Source: JBKPHS01 sp046729975
Lineage (GTDB): Bacteria > Actinomycetota > Thermoleophilia > Solirubrobacterales > Thermoleophilaceae
DNA length: 23,133 bases
Assembly: GCA_046729975.1 (NCBI GenBank)
Contig: JBKPHS010000078.1
Span: 1 to 23,133 of the forward strand
Direction: 5' to 3'
Positions within the stretch are counted from its first letter, which is position 1; each line of letters begins with the position of its first letter. Made by a program: the position numbers and the translations under genes. The notes beneath the pieces are model-generated. The model was not told the DNA's origin and ran no database searches. It saw only the letters and a program-made list of their open reading frames with translations. This document shows, in pieces, positions 12,978 through 19,868 of the stretch.

Positions 12978-13745
12978 ATGAGGCTCGAGGGAGCAGGCAC
13001 GCTCGTGGCCGGCGGCGCGTCGGGACTGGGGGCGGCCACCGCGCGGTCGCTCGCGGAGCGGGGAGCGCGGGTGGCCGTCGTTGACCTCGACGGCGACCGG
13101 GCCGATGCGCTCGCGTCGGAGCTCGGGGGCGGCGCCGTCGCGTTCCGCGCCGACGTGACCAACGAGTCCGACGTCGAGGCGGCGGTGGCCGCCGCGCTCG
13201 AGAGCTTCGAGTCGCTGCGGTTCACGGTCTCCTGTGCCGGTGTCGGGTGGGCGGAGCGAGTTGTCGGGCGCGACGGCCCGGCTCAGCTCCAGCCCTTCGA
13301 GACCGTCGTTCACGTGAACCTCATCGGGACCTTCAACGTGCTGCGCCTCGCGGCTGCGGCGATGGCGCAGAACGAGCCCGACGACGGTGGTGAGCGCGGC
13401 GCGGTCGTGATGACGGCGTCGATCGCCGCCTTCGACGGTCAGATCGGGCAAGCCGCGTACTCCGCCTCGAAGGGCGGCGTGGTGGGCCTGACGCTGCCGG
13501 CCGCACGGGACCTGTCGCGGCTCGGCATAAGGGTCTGCACGATCGCGCCGGGGACTTTCGACACGCCGCTGCTCGCCGCGCTGCCGGAGGAGGCGCGCGC
13601 CAAGCTCGGCGAGCAGATCCCGTTTCCGCCCCGGCTGGGCCAGCCGTCCGAATTCGCGCAACTGGCGCTGCACATAGCCGAGAACCCGATGCTGAACGGC
13701 GAGACGATCCGCCTCGACGGCGCGCTGAGGATGCCGCCGAGGTGA
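12978..13745 (+). CDS. HSD10-like short-chain dehydrogenase (3-hydroxyacyl-CoA type)
   Basis: 255 residues, classical SDR. The cofactor motif is AGGASGLGAATA (11-22); Asp36 in VVDLDGD favours NAD(H); the N-S-Y-K tetrad is Asn114, Ser148, Tyr161 and Lys165 (QAAYSASKGG). The C-terminus (FPPRLGQPSEFAQLALHIAENPMLNGETIRLDGALRM) is strongly typical of the HSD17B10 / 3-hydroxy-2-methylbutyryl-CoA dehydrogenase group, which acts in isoleucine and branched-chain fatty-acid degradation. The thiolase two genes downstream would catalyse the next step. Its stop overlaps the start of the quinone reductase (GTGA), so they are coupled. Confidence 0.9.
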   Translation: MRLEGAGTLVAGGASGLGAATARSLAERGARVAVVDLDGDRADALASELGGGAVAFRADVTNESDVEAAVAAALESFESLRFTVSCAGVGWAERVVGRDGPAQLQPFETVVHVNLIGTFNVLRLAAAAMAQNEPDDGGERGAVVMTASIAAFDGQIGQAAYSASKGGVVGLTLPAARDLSRLGIRVCTIAPGTFDTPLLAALPEEARAKLGEQIPFPPRLGQPSEFAQLALHIAENPMLNGETIRLDGALRMPPR

Positions 13746-14698
13746 GAGCCGCGGTGATCGCCGAGATCGGCGCGCTTCCCGACCTGCGAGACGTGCCGGA
13801 GCCAGAGCGCGGCGAGGGCCAGGCGTTGGTCGAGGTCAGCGCCGCGCCACTCAACCCGATCGATCTCTCGATTGCGGCCGGCCGCTTCTATGGAGGCACG
13901 CCGGACGTCCCCTACGTCCCGGGACGGGAGGGCGTGGGACGGGTGCTCGAGGCCGACGAGGTGCCGGTGGGATCGCGTGTCCGGTTCGACGCGGGAGGCG
14001 CCGGGGGAGGCGCCCTCGCGGAGCGCGCCGTCACCGCCGAGTCCGCGCTGCTCGACGTGCCCGAGAGCGTCGACGACGCAACCGCGGCCTGCCTTGGCAT
14101 CGTCGGCGTGACCGCCTGGCTGGCCCTCGAGTGGCGAGCACTGCTCCAGCGCGGGGAGACGGTGCTCGTCCTCGGCGCCACGGGCGCCGTCGGCCAGGTC
14201 GCCGTGCAGGCGGCGAAGCTGCTCGGAGCCGGGCGAGTGGTCGCCGCCGGGCGCGACGCCGAGGCGCTCGCACGTACCCGCGACCTCGGCGCCGACGAGA
14301 CCGTCGAGCTCGGCGGCGACGATGTCGCGGACCGCCTGCGGGCCGCGGCTGGAGGCGACGGCCCGGACGTGATCGTCGATCCTCTCTGGGGCGAGCCCGC
14401 CCGCATGGCGTCCGAGGCCGCGGCGCCGCGTGCGCGCATAGTCCACCTCGGTCAGACCGCGTCGCCGGAGGCGACGTTCGCGTCGAGCGCGGTGCGAGGC
14501 AAGCTGCTCTCGATCCTCGGATTCGCGATCGGCCTGACACCGGGCGACCGACGTCGCGACGCATACGCCCGCCTGTGCGAGGAGGCCGCAGCAGGCCGCC
14601 TCGAGATCGAGCACGAGACGCTGCCGCTCGAGCGCGTCGCCGAGGCCTGGAAGCGCCAGGCCGCCTTCCCGCACGGCAAGCTGGTGCTGGTTCCATAG
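13742..14698 (+). CDS. Zinc-free quinone oxidoreductase (MDR family)
   Basis: 318 residues, medium-chain dehydrogenase/reductase of the quinone-reductase type. It has a GroES-like N-terminal domain (about 1-110; SAAPLNPIDLSIAAGRFY, PYVPGREGVGRVLEA), then a Rossmann domain with VLVLGATGAVGQVAVQAAKLLGAGRVVAAGR (about 140-170). No zinc-binding Cys/His set is present. Likely NADPH-dependent reduction of quinones or activated enoyl compounds; a role on enoyl-CoA or unsaturated ketones beside the dehydrogenase and thiolase is possible but unproven. The GTG start overlaps the previous stop by three bases. Its TAG stop forms part of a TAGGAT -10. Confidence 0.87.
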   Translation: MRAAVIAEIGALPDLRDVPEPERGEGQALVEVSAAPLNPIDLSIAAGRFYGGTPDVPYVPGREGVGRVLEADEVPVGSRVRFDAGGAGGGALAERAVTAESALLDVPESVDDATAACLGIVGVTAWLALEWRALLQRGETVLVLGATGAVGQVAVQAAKLLGAGRVVAAGRDAEALARTRDLGADETVELGGDDVADRLRAAAGGDGPDVIVDPLWGEPARMASEAAAPRARIVHLGQTASPEATFASSAVRGKLLSILGFAIGLTPGDRRRDAYARLCEEAAAGRLEIEHETLPLERVAEAWKRQAAFPHGKLVLVP

Positions 14699-14701
14699 GA
14701 T
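14696..14701 (+). promoter_or_regulatory. -10 box (TAGGAT) built on a stop codon, upstream of thiolase
   Basis: The quinone-reductase stop TAG plus GAT gives TAGGAT. The thiolase ATG is 47 bases downstream with a good ribosome site AGGGAG (14736-14741, 7-base spacing). No clear -35 is visible, so confidence is modest. Confidence 0.4.
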
Positions 14702-14748
14702 TGCCGACCCACTGAACCCAGTTCGAGAACGAGACAGGGAGCGCCGAG

Positions 14749-15969
14749 ATGCCTGAAGCCGTGATCGTCGATGCCGTCCGCTCGCCCATTGGGCGTGCCT
14801 TCAAGGGGTCGCTGACCGGGATCCGCCCGGACGATCTGGGCGCCTACGTCGTGGACGCCCTGCTCGAGCGCAACCCCGAGGTGCAGCCCGCCGACGTCGA
14901 GGACCTGATCTGCGGCTGCGGGCTGCCGCAGGGCGAGCAGTCCTACAACATCGCCCGCATCATCACGCTGCTCTCGCGGCTGCCGGACACGACCACCGGA
15001 ACGACCGTCCACCGCTACTGCGCTTCGAGCCTCCAGGCGATCCGGATCGCCGCCAACTCGGTCCGTGCGGGCGAGGGCCACACCTTCGTCGCCGCGGGCG
15101 TCGAGCACGTCAGCCGCGTCGGTCCGTGGAGCGAGGACGGGCTGCCGCAGCTGATGGGCGCGATCGTGGAGAACGCGCCTGAGGACGCGAAGGGACAGAT
15201 CCCGCGGCCCGAGTTCAAGAACGAGAAGCTCAACGGCGGCGACGGCCGGACCGACGCCTATATCGCGATGGGCGAGACGGCCGAGAACGTCGCCGAGCGG
15301 TACGACGTGTCGCGCGAGTCGATGGACGAGTACGCGCAGCGCTCGCAGGAGAGGGCCGTGGAGGCGCGCGACTCCGGCTTCTTCGAACGCGAGATCGTGC
15401 CGATCGAGCTGAACGGGAACACGGTGGACAAGGACGACGGCCCGCGCGCCGACTCGACGCTCGAGAAGCTCTCCGAGTTGAAGCCCGCGTTCCGCGAGAA
15501 CGGCCGCGTGACGGCCGGCAACTCGTGCCCGCTGAACGACGGCGCGGCGGCCGTGCTCGTGATGTCCGACGAGCGTGCGAAGGAGCTGGGCCTGGAGCCC
15601 CGGGCGCGTATCGTCGCCTCGGCCACGAGCGGCCTCGAGCCGGAGATCATGGGCGTGGCTCCGATCGGCGCGATCCAGAACGTGCTGAAGCGGGCCGGCA
15701 TGACGATCGGCGACGTGGACGTCGTGGAGCTGAACGAGGCTTTCGCCGCCCAGGTCCTGCCGATCGCCGACGAGGTCGGGATCGACATGGACAAGCTCAA
15801 CCCGCACGGCGGAGCGATCGCGCTAGGCCACCCGTTCGGCATGACCGGGGCCCGGATCATGGCGACGCTGCTGAACGACCTCGAGACGCACGACAAGCAG
15901 ATCGGGCTCGAGACGATGTGCGTGGCGGGCGGGCAGGGCATGGCGATGGTGGTTGAGCGCTTGAAGTAG
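14749..15969 (+). CDS. Acetyl-CoA acetyltransferase / 3-ketoacyl-CoA thiolase
   Basis: 406 residues, full-length thiolase. The nucleophile Cys91 is in HRYCASSLQAI; the catalytic His361 is in GGAIALGHPFGMTGAR; the acid/base Cys391 is in ETMCVAGGQGMAMVVERL; NEAF is at 329-332. It cleaves 3-ketoacyl-CoA to acetyl-CoA plus a shortened acyl-CoA, or condenses two acetyl-CoA in reverse. Beside the HSD10-like dehydrogenase it most likely works in fatty-acid or isoleucine beta-oxidation. It has its own ribosome site, and the strongest Shine-Dalgarno in this cluster. Its stop TAG is followed directly by heptamer array B. Confidence 0.95.
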   Translation: MPEAVIVDAVRSPIGRAFKGSLTGIRPDDLGAYVVDALLERNPEVQPADVEDLICGCGLPQGEQSYNIARIITLLSRLPDTTTGTTVHRYCASSLQAIRIAANSVRAGEGHTFVAAGVEHVSRVGPWSEDGLPQLMGAIVENAPEDAKGQIPRPEFKNEKLNGGDGRTDAYIAMGETAENVAERYDVSRESMDEYAQRSQERAVEARDSGFFEREIVPIELNGNTVDKDDGPRADSTLEKLSELKPAFRENGRVTAGNSCPLNDGAAAVLVMSDERAKELGLEPRARIVASATSGLEPEIMGVAPIGAIQNVLKRAGMTIGDVDVVELNEAFAAQVLPIADEVGIDMDKLNPHGGAIALGHPFGMTGARIMATLLNDLETHDKQIGLETMCVAGGQGMAMVVERLK

Positions 15970-15970
15970 G

Positions 15971-16031
15971 AGTGGGGCAGTGGCAGAACGGCTACCACCC
16001 GAGTTCTGCCAACTGCGAACTGCCAACTAAG
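15971..16031. repeat. Inverted heptamer array B after thiolase
   Basis: The right arm 16004-16031 is TTCTGCC, AACTGCG, AACTGCC, AACTAAG in strict 7-base period; on the minus strand the repeats read YAGTTGG/CAGTTCG. The left arm 15971-15990 is less regular (AGTGGGGCAGTGGCAGAACG). GGCAGAAC (15982-15989) pairs perfectly with GTTCTGCC (16003-16010). The element starts right after the thiolase stop and precedes the ABC operon promoter, a transcript-end position. No U-run follows. Confidence 0.75.
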
Positions 16032-16112
16032 CCCGCCGCCTTCGCGCACGCTTCGCTGACCGAGTTCATGGTCTCAACCGGGCCTTAACGGCGGGCGCGC
16101 GGGGAGCCTGGT

Positions 16113-16118
16113 TAGCAT
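16113..16118 (+). promoter_or_regulatory. Candidate -10 box (TAGCAT) of the osmoprotectant operon
   Basis: TAGCAT in the context CTGGTTAGCATTT lies 32 bases before the GTG at 16151. It is the only -10-like hexamer in the 16032-16150 gap. No -35 is evident. The rest of the gap (16032-16110) shows nothing recognisable. Confidence 0.4.
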
Positions 16119-16150
16119 TTGGCGCAGCCGGAGTCCCGCCGGCCCGCCTC

Positions 16151-17347
16151 GTGAACACTTCCAACACCGCCCAGACAGAGGGGCCGTCGACCATCCCGCA
16201 GGCCGCGACGCTGGAGCTCCGCGGCGCGACCAAGGTCTACGAGGGCCAGTCGAGGCCCGCGGTCGACGACCTGTCGCTGACCGTGCCTGCCGGCGAGATC
16301 TGCGTGCTCGTGGGCCCGTCAGGCTGTGGCAAGACGACGGCCATGCGGATGGTCAACCGAATGGTCGACATCACTGAGGGCGACATCCTCCTCGACGGCC
16401 GGAGCGTGCGCGAGCGGCGGCCGGCCGAGCTGCGGCGCGAGATCGGCTACGTGATCCAGCAGATCGGCCTGTTCCCGCACCAGACCGTCGGGGAGAACGT
16501 GGCCACCGTGCCGCGGCTGCTCGGCTGGGACAGGCGGCGCATTCGCGCCCGCGTAGACGAGCTGCTCGAGCTCGTGTCGCTCGACCCGGCCCAGACCCGC
16601 GACCGCTATCCGGCGCAGCTCTCGGGCGGGCAGCGCCAGCGCGTGGGGGTCGCGCGGGCGCTCGCGGCGGACCCGCCTCTGATGCTCATGGACGAGCCCT
16701 TCGGCGCGATCGACCCGATCAACCGCGAGCGCCTGCAGAACGAGTTCCTGCGACTACAGGGCGAGATCCGCAAGACCGTGGTGTTCGTCACCCACGACAT
16801 CGACGAGGCGATCAAGGTCGGCGACCGGATCGCCGTGATGAAGCAGGGCGGGGTGCTTGCGCAATACGCGCCGCCGGCCGAGCTGCTGATGTATCCGGCG
16901 GACCCGTTCGTCGAGGACTTCGTGGGCGCCGACCGCGCGCTCAAGCGGCTGGCGCTCCAGCGGGTGCGCGACGTGGACCTCTGGAGGGCGCCCGTGGTGC
17001 GCGCCGGCGAGCCGGTGGCGGAGGCGCGCGCGAAGCTCGCCGAGTCGGACCTCCCCTACCCCCTGCTCGTCGACTCGGACGACCGGCCGATCGGCTGGCT
17101 CAGCGAGCGCGCGCTCACCGGTGAGCGGGTACGCGAGGAGCTGCGCTCGCGGGCCGAGCCGCTCGTCGAGCTCGACGACGTGCTGCGCGACGCGCTCTCC
17201 GACCTCATCCAGCACGAGACCCAGTTCGCGCCCGTGGTGAACGCCCAGGGCAGGCTCGCCGGCGTGCTCTCGCTCGAGCTGATCGCGCACGCGCTCCAGC
17301 ACCCGAGCGGCGACGTGCCGAGCCCTGCCGAGCTCGCGGCGAGCTGA
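16151..17347 (+). CDS. opuCA: Osmoprotectant (betaine/choline/carnitine) ABC transporter ATPase with CBS domains
   Basis: 398 residues. ABC domain: Walker A GPSGCGKTT (55-63), Q-loop near VIQQIGLFPHQTV, signature QLSGGQRQRVG (156-166), Walker B LMLMDEPFGAIDP (177-189) and switch His215 in VFVTHDIDEA. A tandem CBS module (about 277-385) follows; in OpuA/OpuC-type importers this module senses ionic strength or c-di-AMP and gates transport. It is cytoplasmic and pairs with the two permeases downstream. GTG 16151 has no visible Shine-Dalgarno. The TGA stop shares one base with the next ATG (TGATG). Confidence 0.94.
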   Translation: MNTSNTAQTEGPSTIPQAATLELRGATKVYEGQSRPAVDDLSLTVPAGEICVLVGPSGCGKTTAMRMVNRMVDITEGDILLDGRSVRERRPAELRREIGYVIQQIGLFPHQTVGENVATVPRLLGWDRRRIRARVDELLELVSLDPAQTRDRYPAQLSGGQRQRVGVARALAADPPLMLMDEPFGAIDPINRERLQNEFLRLQGEIRKTVVFVTHDIDEAIKVGDRIAVMKQGGVLAQYAPPAELLMYPADPFVEDFVGADRALKRLALQRVRDVDLWRAPVVRAGEPVAEARAKLAESDLPYPLLVDSDDRPIGWLSERALTGERVREELRSRAEPLVELDDVLRDALSDLIQHETQFAPVVNAQGRLAGVLSLELIAHALQHPSGDVPSPAELAAS

Positions 17348-18054
17348 TGTTCGACCTCCTCGCGCAGGTGCAGATCCACAAGCGCTCCGGCGACGCCGGC
17401 TGTGTGGCGGACAACGGCTTCTGCCCGGGCTGGATCGCGGACAACTTCGACCGCTACGTCGGCCCGTTCTGGCAGCACGTCTACCTGACGGTGGTCGCCG
17501 TGGCGGTGGGCTTCGCGATCTCGTTCGCGCTCGCGCTGATCGCCCACCGCCGGCGCTGGCTGATCGGGCCGGTCATCAACCTCACGGGCATCCTCTACAC
17601 GCTGCCGAGCCTTGCGGTCTTCTTCCTGCTCCAGCCGATCACGGGCCGCGGGAACACGACGGCCCTGGTCGCGCTCGTGGCCTACACGCTCCTGATCATC
17701 TTCCGCAACGTCACGACGGGGCTCGACAACGTGCCGCTCGAGACCAGAGACGCCGGACTCGGGATGGGCCTCACCGATCGCCAGCTGCTCTGGCGAGTGG
17801 AGCTGCCGCTCGCGCTGCCGGAGATCATGGCCGGTCTGCGCATCGCCGCGACGACGACCGTGGGCCTCGCGACGCTCGCCTTCTTCGCGGGCGCCGGCGG
17901 GCTCGGCGCCGAGATCTTCGCCGACCTCAACTTCAAGTCGAACGTGGTCGTCGCGGGCGGGCTCTGCGTGCTGCTCGCGGTCATCCTCGACGGCCTGATC
18001 CTTCTCGCGCAGCGGGCCGCCACTCCGTGGGCGAGGGCGAGGGCGCGGGCATGA
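17347..18054 (+). CDS. opuCB: Osmoprotectant ABC transporter permease 1
   Basis: 235 residues, binding-protein-dependent permease. About five membrane segments: HVYLTVVAVAVGFAISFALAL, VINLTGILYTLPSLAVFFLL, TTALVALVAYTLLIIF, TTVGLATLAFFAGAGGLGA and VVVAGGLCVLLAVILDGLILLA. The cytoplasmic EAA-like loop is DAGLGMGLTDRQLLWRVELPLALPEIMAGLR. The N-terminal outside segment has two cysteines (GCVADNGFCPGW) that could form a disulfide. It overlaps both neighbours in the operon by 1 and 4 bases. Which permease corresponds to OpuCB or OpuCD is arbitrary here. Confidence 0.92.
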   Translation: MFDLLAQVQIHKRSGDAGCVADNGFCPGWIADNFDRYVGPFWQHVYLTVVAVAVGFAISFALALIAHRRRWLIGPVINLTGILYTLPSLAVFFLLQPITGRGNTTALVALVAYTLLIIFRNVTTGLDNVPLETRDAGLGMGLTDRQLLWRVELPLALPEIMAGLRIAATTTVGLATLAFFAGAGGLGAEIFADLNFKSNVVVAGGLCVLLAVILDGLILLAQRAATPWARARARA

Positions 18055-18815
18055 GCACCACAGCCTCCGTGCTTAGCCAGTTCGCCGACGGGATCGACTT
18101 CATCCTGCACGAGCGGGAGTCACGCGCCGGCGGCGCCTCGGTCGGCGGCACCCAGTACCTGGACCTGATGTGGGAGCACGTGAAGCTGTCACTCGCCGCA
18201 ATGGGCGTGGCCTCCGCCGTCTCCATCCCGATCGGGCTCTGGCTGGGCCACATCGGCCGCGGGCAGTTCGTGGCAATCACGGTCTCCAACGTCGGTCGCG
18301 CGGTGCCCAGCCTGGCGTTGATCGCGTTCTTCGTCGCCTACCTGGGCGTGGGCTTCACGAACGTCACGCTCGCGCTCGTGTTGCTCGCCATCCCGCCGAT
18401 CCTCACGAACTCCTACGTGGGCGTCAGGCAGGTCGACCGCGACACGGTGGACGCCGCGCGCGGGATGGGCATGAGCGGAAGCCAGATCGTGCGCCGGATC
18501 GAGCTGCCGCTGGCGCTGCCGCTGATCTTCGGCGGCGTCAAGACCTCGGCGGTAAACGTGGTCGCGACGGCGACGATCGCCCCACTCGCGGGCGTCGTGA
18601 CGCTCGGCGACCCGATCATCAACTTCAGCGTCTACGGGGACGACGGCCGGCTCGGCGCGGCGATCCTCGTGGCGTTGCTGGCAGTGGCAACAGAGCTGTC
18701 CCTGAGCGCGGTGCAGCGCGCCGTGACTCCGAAGGGGCTAAAGCTCGACGCGGGTGCGCCGCTTCGGCGCGCCCGTTTCCCGTTCCCGAAGAGGAGGGTC
18801 GAAGCGACACCATGA
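18051..18815 (+). CDS. opuCD: Osmoprotectant ABC transporter permease 2
   Basis: 254 residues, paralogous to the previous permease. Membrane segments include VKLSLAAMGVASAVSIPIGLWLG, VGRAVPSLALIAFFVAYLGVG, VTLALVLLAIPPILTNSYVG and LGAAILVALLAVATELSLSAVQ. The EAA-like loop is DAARGMGMSGSQIVRRIELPLALPLIFGGVK. The ATG at 18051 overlaps the previous stop as ATGA; an in-frame GTG at 18027 is a less likely start. Its TGA overlaps the binding-protein start in the same way. The Arg-rich C-terminus is cytoplasmic. Confidence 0.92.
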   Translation: MSTTASVLSQFADGIDFILHERESRAGGASVGGTQYLDLMWEHVKLSLAAMGVASAVSIPIGLWLGHIGRGQFVAITVSNVGRAVPSLALIAFFVAYLGVGFTNVTLALVLLAIPPILTNSYVGVRQVDRDTVDAARGMGMSGSQIVRRIELPLALPLIFGGVKTSAVNVVATATIAPLAGVVTLGDPIINFSVYGDDGRLGAAILVALLAVATELSLSAVQRAVTPKGLKLDAGAPLRRARFPFPKRRVEATP

Positions 18816-19792
18816 ATCATCGCCTCACACGATTGATCGCGGTCCTGATCGCAGCCATGGCCTGCGGGCTCGTGCTCGCGGCTTGCGGCGACGACGACGA
18901 TGACGGCGGCGGGGGGGCATCGAGTGGAGGCGAGAAGAGCGCCGCCATCGAGTCGAATCCCGACAACAAGGCCACGAGCATCACGGTCGGCTCGAAGAAC
19001 TTCACCGAGCAGAAGGTGCTCGGGGAGATCTACGCGCAGGGCCTCGGAGCCGCGGGCTACACGGTCAAGACCGAGCTCAACCTCGGTGACGAGAAGACGG
19101 CCTTGAAGGCGCTCCAGGGCAAGGACATCGACGGCTACCCGGAGTACACCGGAACCGCGCTGCTGTCGTTCTTCGGGGTGAAGGCAAACGAGATCCCCAA
19201 GGACCCGAACACGGCCTTCGAAGATGCGAAGGCCGACTTCGCGAAGGACGGTCTCGTCGCGTACCCGCCGACGCCGTTCACGAGCTCGAATGAGGTCGGC
19301 ACCACGCGGAAGAAGGCCGACGAGCTCGGGCTGAAGAAGATCTCCGACCTCGACGGCAAGTCCCAGGACCTCACGCTGTACGGCTCGCCCGAATGCCGCC
19401 AGCGCACGGACTGCCTGCTCGGGCTCCAGCAGGTCTACGGGCTGAGGTTCAAGAAGTTCGTGCCGGTCGCGATCGACCTCCGCCACGAGGTTCTGCAGAA
19501 GGGTCAGGCGGACCTGTCGATCGTCTTCACGACCGACCCCCAGATCAAGCGCAACAACGAAGTCCTGCTGGAGGACGACAAGGGCATGTTCCCGCCCTAC
19601 AACTCCACTTTCGTGGTGCGCAAGGAGACCGCGGACACGGCCGGCGAAGACCTCGGCAAGACCGTCGAGCAGGTCCAGAAGGGACTCACGGACGAGGTGA
19701 TGCAGGAGCTCAACGCGCGGGTCGACCTGGACAAGAAGACGCCGAAGCAGGTAGCGACCGAGTACCTGAGGGAATCGGGGTTGGTGAAGTAG
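18812..19792 (+). CDS. opuCC: Osmoprotectant-binding lipoprotein (OpuCC/OsmF-like)
   Basis: 326 residues. A lipoprotein signal peptide (MNHRLTRLIAVLIAAMACGLVLAAC) has its lipobox LAAC at Cys25, so it is anchored to the outer face of the membrane. A DDDDDGGGG linker follows. The mature domain opens ITVGSKNFTEQKVLGEIYAQGL, the diagnostic start of OpuAC-type glycine betaine/choline binding proteins; GKDIDGYPEYTGTAL and DLSIVFTTDPQIKRNN are also typical. It delivers quaternary-ammonium solutes to the upstream permeases. The ATG overlaps the preceding stop; GGAGGG at 18793-18798 gives added ribosome binding. Heptamer array C begins right after the TAG stop. Confidence 0.94.
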   Translation: MNHRLTRLIAVLIAAMACGLVLAACGDDDDDGGGGASSGGEKSAAIESNPDNKATSITVGSKNFTEQKVLGEIYAQGLGAAGYTVKTELNLGDEKTALKALQGKDIDGYPEYTGTALLSFFGVKANEIPKDPNTAFEDAKADFAKDGLVAYPPTPFTSSNEVGTTRKKADELGLKKISDLDGKSQDLTLYGSPECRQRTDCLLGLQQVYGLRFKKFVPVAIDLRHEVLQKGQADLSIVFTTDPQIKRNNEVLLEDDKGMFPPYNSTFVVRKETADTAGEDLGKTVEQVQKGLTDEVMQELNARVDLDKKTPKQVATEYLRESGLVK

Positions 19793-19868
19793 CAGTCTTC
19801 AGTCGTCAGGAGTCAGTCGTCAGGACCTCGGCTCTGACGACTGACGACTGGCGGCTGACGACTCAGTT
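19793..19868. repeat. Inverted heptamer array C between convergent genes
   Basis: The left arm 19793-19827 is five consecutive heptamers: CAGTCTT, CAGTCGT, CAGGAGT, CAGTCGT, CAGGACC. The right arm 19834-19868 is CTGACGA, CTGACGA, CTGGCGG, CTGACGA, CTCAGTT, i.e. CAGTCGT-type repeats on the minus strand. The arms can pair as an imperfect hairpin around 19828-19833. The left arm starts on the base after the binding-protein stop, and the right arm contains the stop codon (TGA, 19865-19863) of the convergent quinone reductase. Confidence 0.85.

Noticed and set aside
18170..18811. Long upstream extension of the binding-protein frame
   Set aside because: It overlaps permease 2 in another frame; the lipoprotein signal peptide begins at 18812.
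4105..19868. CRISPR arrays or tandem-repeat protein sites at the heptamer elements
   Set aside because: Units are seven bases with no spacers, arranged as inverted arms; no cas genes are present.
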